From contig QNDG01000054.1 in NCBI GenBank assembly GCA_003645915.1, forward strand, positions 1 through 7,457: a stretch of 7,457 bases of DNA. The letters run 5' to 3'. Each line of letters begins with the position of its first letter. Position 1 is the stretch's first letter. Under the pieces are notes generated by a model. The model searched no databases. It was given only the letters and a program-made list of their open reading frames with translations, and was not told where the DNA came from. Below, piece by piece: positions 5,553 through 7,457 of the stretch. The stretch is from Candidatus Zhuqueibacterota bacterium (GTDB lineage Bacteria > Zhuqueibacterota > QNDG01). The position numbers were made by a program, and so were the translations under genes.

Positions 5553-5974
5553 ATGAATAATATCATTTATTTAATTTTTTTTTGACATTTTATTTTTCTC
5601 TTATTCTTTTTTTAAAGAAAATAGAAAAACGTATAAGTCATTTATATTTTTTAACTGATGTATTGTCTATAGGGACATCTCCTATGACTCAAATTATTTT
5701 TAATAAAACAAGAACCCTTAATTCTTTTAAAGATCAAAATCTTCTGGAATTATTTAGAGAAACCTATTTTAATCTTTTAAATAAAATAAGAGAAGATATG
5801 ATCAAAAAGAAAAAAGATATAAAAGATCCATTAGATTTGTTAATGTTTGACAAAAATTTAAATGAAATAGAAAATATAATGAATCTTCTGAATACAATAG
5901 ATAAAAATAGTTCCCAAGAATATATAAAACAAGTTATGGCTGATATTAAAGTTACACTTTCTAAATTATTTTAA
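5553..5974 (+). CDS. Membrane-anchored small protein, frame broken at a T9 run
   Basis: ATG 5553 has GAGAGG (5538-5543) about 9 bases upstream. Read directly it gives MNNIIYLIFF and stops at TGA 5583-5585. One extra T in the run of nine (5575-5583) joins it to a 129-residue open frame ending at 5974, for a 140-residue product. The joined N-terminus becomes one continuous hydrophobic segment (residues 4-21) ending in LKKIEKR, a textbook signal anchor with a cytoplasmic basic flank. Neither half makes a sensible N-terminus alone. The rest is helical and coiled-coil-like (KIREDMIKKKKDIKDP, NLNEIENIMNLLNT). Either RNA polymerase slips on the T run, the gene is phase-off, or one base is missing from the read. 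A fallback start is the in-frame ATG at 5684. Family unknown. Confidence 0.55.
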
Positions 5975-6223
5975 AATGAGTAATCTCTTGTTTTTCATAG
6001 TTTTTTAAGAAAGGCTCTTATTAATTCATCTGTATAATCATTATGATTCTATTAAATAATAATTAAATTAAATAACCTGAAATATTATTTTCTAAATATT
6101 CTTTTAATTTTTTTTGTTGCCATACCGAAATAAGAAACGCCCTATTTCTCCTATAGCTTTTTCTACAGAAATTTGGATGATATAGTTTTTAATGCCCTGC
6201 AATCAGTTTTTTCTTTAGAAATT

Positions 6224-6559
6224 TTAAACAATCTCCTGAATTTTTATTCCTAAATTTTTAGATAGCCACTGACTGACAATATGTCTGTGACAAAAATTTC
6301 CGGGTTTTTCCCAGCATAGTAAGATAGCATCTTTTCCAAGTTCATTAAATGTTTTTTGAGGATCCAGTTTATTTAAGATATCTTCATAATAATGTGTAAT
6401 ATAGAAATTGCTGTCCTTATCTTTTTTATATTTCAATAATAGCCAATATTTTGGAGCGAGTTTTTTATATTCTCTACCTTTATACCAAGATGGAGCCCGA
6501 GCTGCTATGGAAACTGCATTCGGATTATTACCGGACAATCTGAAATTAGATGTTTTCAT
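6224..6559 (-). CDS. DUF488 domain protein
   Basis: The 111-residue product has the DUF488 signature: KTSNF at the start, NAVSIAARAPSWYKGR (14-29), then LLCWEKPGNFCHRH, in which Cys82-x-Glu84 and Cys90-His91-Arg92 form the conserved core. Length is on the short side but complete, with a normal C-terminus. ATG at 6559 is preceded by AT-rich DNA with only a weak AGAAA element. DUF488 proteins are small, single-domain cytosolic proteins of unknown biochemical role, common in bacteria and on phages and islands. It is the only intact minus-strand gene here, convergent with the membrane-anchored gene and with 249 bases between the stops. No partner gene is adjacent, so no pathway can be assigned. 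Confidence 0.85.
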   Translation of the reverse strand: MKTSNFRLSGNNPNAVSIAARAPSWYKGREYKKLAPKYWLLLKYKKDKDSNFYITHYYEDILNKLDPQKTFNELGKDAILLCWEKPGNFCHRHIVSQWLSKNLGIKIQEIV

Positions 6560-6647
6560 AGATTTATTTCTGATTTTTTTAAATTAATATTAATGTAAAA
6601 AATTCGAAGACTTCCCTGATATTATTCCATAAGTGAGTTCTAGTATC

Positions 6648-6800
6648 TGACGTACTCCACAAATAAATTCGTGAGGTTCCTGGATCTACTTTTGCTCACA
6701 TTGCCTCATGACATAGTGGCAACCGCTCTCCATTGCGGGGCGCCAGTACTCCCTTTAGACGCATCTCTGTCTGTGCCTAATCGACCACACAGAGCAAACG
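6648..6800 (-). ncRNA. Candidate TnpB guide RNA scaffold of the second relic
   Basis: The end of tnpB and the DNA up to the right-end hairpin correspond to where the guide RNA scaffold lies in this family. The segment is G+C-rich (about 50%) and ends at the bulged hairpin (6676-6656) plus GGAGTACGTCA, beyond which a guide would begin at 6647 and run leftwards. I cannot fold it fully by eye, and expression is unproven. Confidence 0.25.
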
Positions 6801-7079
6801 AAGCTATATTAAAAGTAACGTTTGCATCTGCGTGGTCAACGTGCCCGCATTTTGCGCATACGAAACTCTTATCTTTACGATGACCTAAAGTCCCACATAA
6901 GCTACATTTTTCGTGGGCTATATGCAGGATCAATAAAATCAACAACCACTCCAAACTTTTTGGCCCTATAAAGGATGAATTCCTTTAATTGATAATAAGA
7001 CCAAGAGGATAAGGAGTATTTAAAAGATTGAGCTTGTTTTCTATATTATGTTTTTAAAATCAACTATTATTTTTAATTG
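6706..7079 (-). pseudogene. tnpB: tnpB 3' third, frameshifted twice
   Basis: Three frame segments line up with TnpB. 7079-7047 reads QLKIIVDFKNI, the RuvC-II strand, although the catalytic Glu expected in IVxEDL is missing. 7045-6902 reads YRKQAQSFKYSLSSWSYYQL through FIDPAYS, the long conserved helix leading to the DPAYTSQ motif. About 6921-6706 carries the zinc ribbon (CSLCG, then CAKCG) and [11 protein letters not shown], in which the last RuvC Asp is kept. One-base shifts separate the segments. The first two-thirds of the protein, including RuvC-I, is absent. G+C is about 43-52% in the zinc-ribbon part but about 33-37% upstream. The gene cannot make a working nuclease. Confidence 0.8.
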
Positions 7080-7090
7080 CTCGCTTTCAT

Positions 7091-7123
7091 CCCACGAATA
7101 AATTCGTGGGCTTTCCCGCCCAC
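7091..7123. repeat. Two mutually exclusive hairpins at the IS left end
   Basis: CCCACGAA (7091-7098) pairs with TTCGTGGG (7103-7110). GTGGGC (7106-7111) can instead pair with GCCCAC (7118-7123) around a six-base loop. Both stems need GTGGG at 7106-7110, so only one can form at a time. The first is the palindrome shared with the other IS end. Confidence 0.7.
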
Positions 7124-7314
7124 TCTGTGTAAGTTTTCATTTCTTTCCTTATTCCTGTAAATTTTAAATTTATCTTTTCCTGATATATATAATATTATTT
7201 TTGGTAAAATTTTTAAAGTTAAAACTTGCTAATGGGTCGTAAAATTTAATCATTTAAAAATAATAATCATTTAATACTGAAATATATATTTAACATTAAA
7301 AAAGGAGTATATTT

Positions 7315-7457
7315 ATGGCTTCTCCAGACCTGATTCCATATGAATACCGATATAGAGAAGTAGATGTTGTAGGAACAACTATATTAGTTGACAGAACTAC
7401 TCAGACAGTTGCTGTGAACAATACAGCATCACAAGTAGTTTTAGGGCCCTTTGATAC
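7315..7457 (+). CDS. Start of an unknown protein, runs off the right edge
   Basis: ATG 7315 follows AAAGGAG (7301-7307) at 7-base spacing, the best ribosome binding site in the window. Forty-seven codons are visible. The product opens MASPDLIPYEYRYREVDVVG and then alternates short beta-like stretches with Thr/Asn turns (TTILVDRTTQTVAVNNTASQ). There is no signal peptide. A Thr/Val-rich beta pattern with an unprocessed N-terminus would suit a phage virion or tail protein, but 47 residues are too few to assign. The 182 bases between the IS left end and this gene contain no other frame and no convincing promoter hexamers. Confidence 0.8.
   Translation, partial: MASPDLIPYEYRYREVDVVGTTILVDRTTQTVAVNNTASQVVLGPFD

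Larger units (their letters stand above)
6648..7132 (-). mobile_element. Hollowed-out IS200/IS605-type element, minus orientation
   Basis: Read on the minus strand, the unit starts at TTAC (7132-7129). An 8-base-pair hairpin, CCCACGAA/TTCGTGGG with a four-base loop (7110-7091), follows, then GATGAA. It ends with a related imperfect hairpin with one bulged base (6676-6656), followed by GGAGTACGTCA (6658-6648). Only the 3' third of tnpB lies between. TTAC next to a left-end hairpin is how IS608 is arranged, where TnpA cuts after the tetranucleotide. The two hairpins share ACGAATTTATT, as expected of the two ends of one element. No tnpA is present, so it is immobile unless a transposase acts in trans. 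Confidence 0.65.

Noticed and set aside
6080..6205. Minus-strand fragments reading VEKAIGEIGRFLFRYG and VWQQKKLKEYLENN in two frames
   Set aside because: They look faintly protein-like and could be a decayed tail, but are too short and lack a start, so I do not call a gene.
6671..6883. Plus-strand frame over the tnpB zinc-ribbon region
   Set aside because: The minus strand encodes the recognisable CxxC pairs and NIA motif; the plus frame is a shadow.
1..7457. CRISPR array, rRNA genes, functional tRNA genes, plasmid origin
   Set aside because: Scanned by eye on both strands; no regularly spaced repeats, no intact cloverleaf, no rRNA motifs and no iteron series were found.

Overview
The window is AT-rich: hand counts give about 24% G+C in the 2401-2520 stretch. 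Genes have A-rich upstream sequences, clear AGGAG-type ribosome binding sites and heavy use of AGA and ATA codons. Together with a SpoVG-family gene this suggests a low-GC, Bacillota-like bacterium or a large phage or prophage of one. The genome itself cannot be named from this sequence. Gene density is low for a bacterium: gaps are long, gene families are mixed, and several reading frames are broken. That is the texture of an accessory region.

Left part (1-2830): the 3' end of a lysine- and proline-rich protein of unknown function runs in from the left edge and ends at a strong terminator. Next is a second unknown protein (975-1481). A poorly coding stretch follows, holding at most two tiny ORFs. 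The last gene here (2003-2830) has a GxG element, a T-K-S-F-G elbow, a downstream I-D-G-Y and a late C-H-F. I read this as an alpha/beta-hydrolase or lipase-like catalytic layout.

Middle part (2870-5192): a block of about 370 bp jumps to about 53% G+C and carries one 104-residue ORF. It is followed by a degenerate tRNA-like sequence and a right-end hairpin of an IS200/IS605-type element. Then come three co-oriented genes with good ribosome binding sites: a 49-residue Cys/His mini-protein, a SpoVG-family regulator and a patatin-like phospholipase with a Ser-Asp dyad. The window therefore encodes two predicted esterase/lipase-type enzymes of unrelated folds within 3.2 kb.

Right part (5200-7457): two unrelated tnpB relics lie in opposite orientation. 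Each keeps a left-end-like hairpin followed by GGGATGAA, a piece of the tnpB 3' end, and a right-end hairpin followed by GGAGT...TCA. Between them are a Cys-rich short frame abutting the IS end and a membrane-anchored small protein whose frame is broken at a run of nine T. A DUF488 gene lies on the minus strand. The window closes with the start of an unknown gene with a very good ribosome binding site.

No complete multi-gene system of known type is visible. The most original signals are the two hollowed-out tnpB elements that preserve only ends and the guide-RNA-type 3' region, the T9 slippage candidate inside a membrane anchor, and the pair of lipolytic-type enzymes near a SpoVG regulator.
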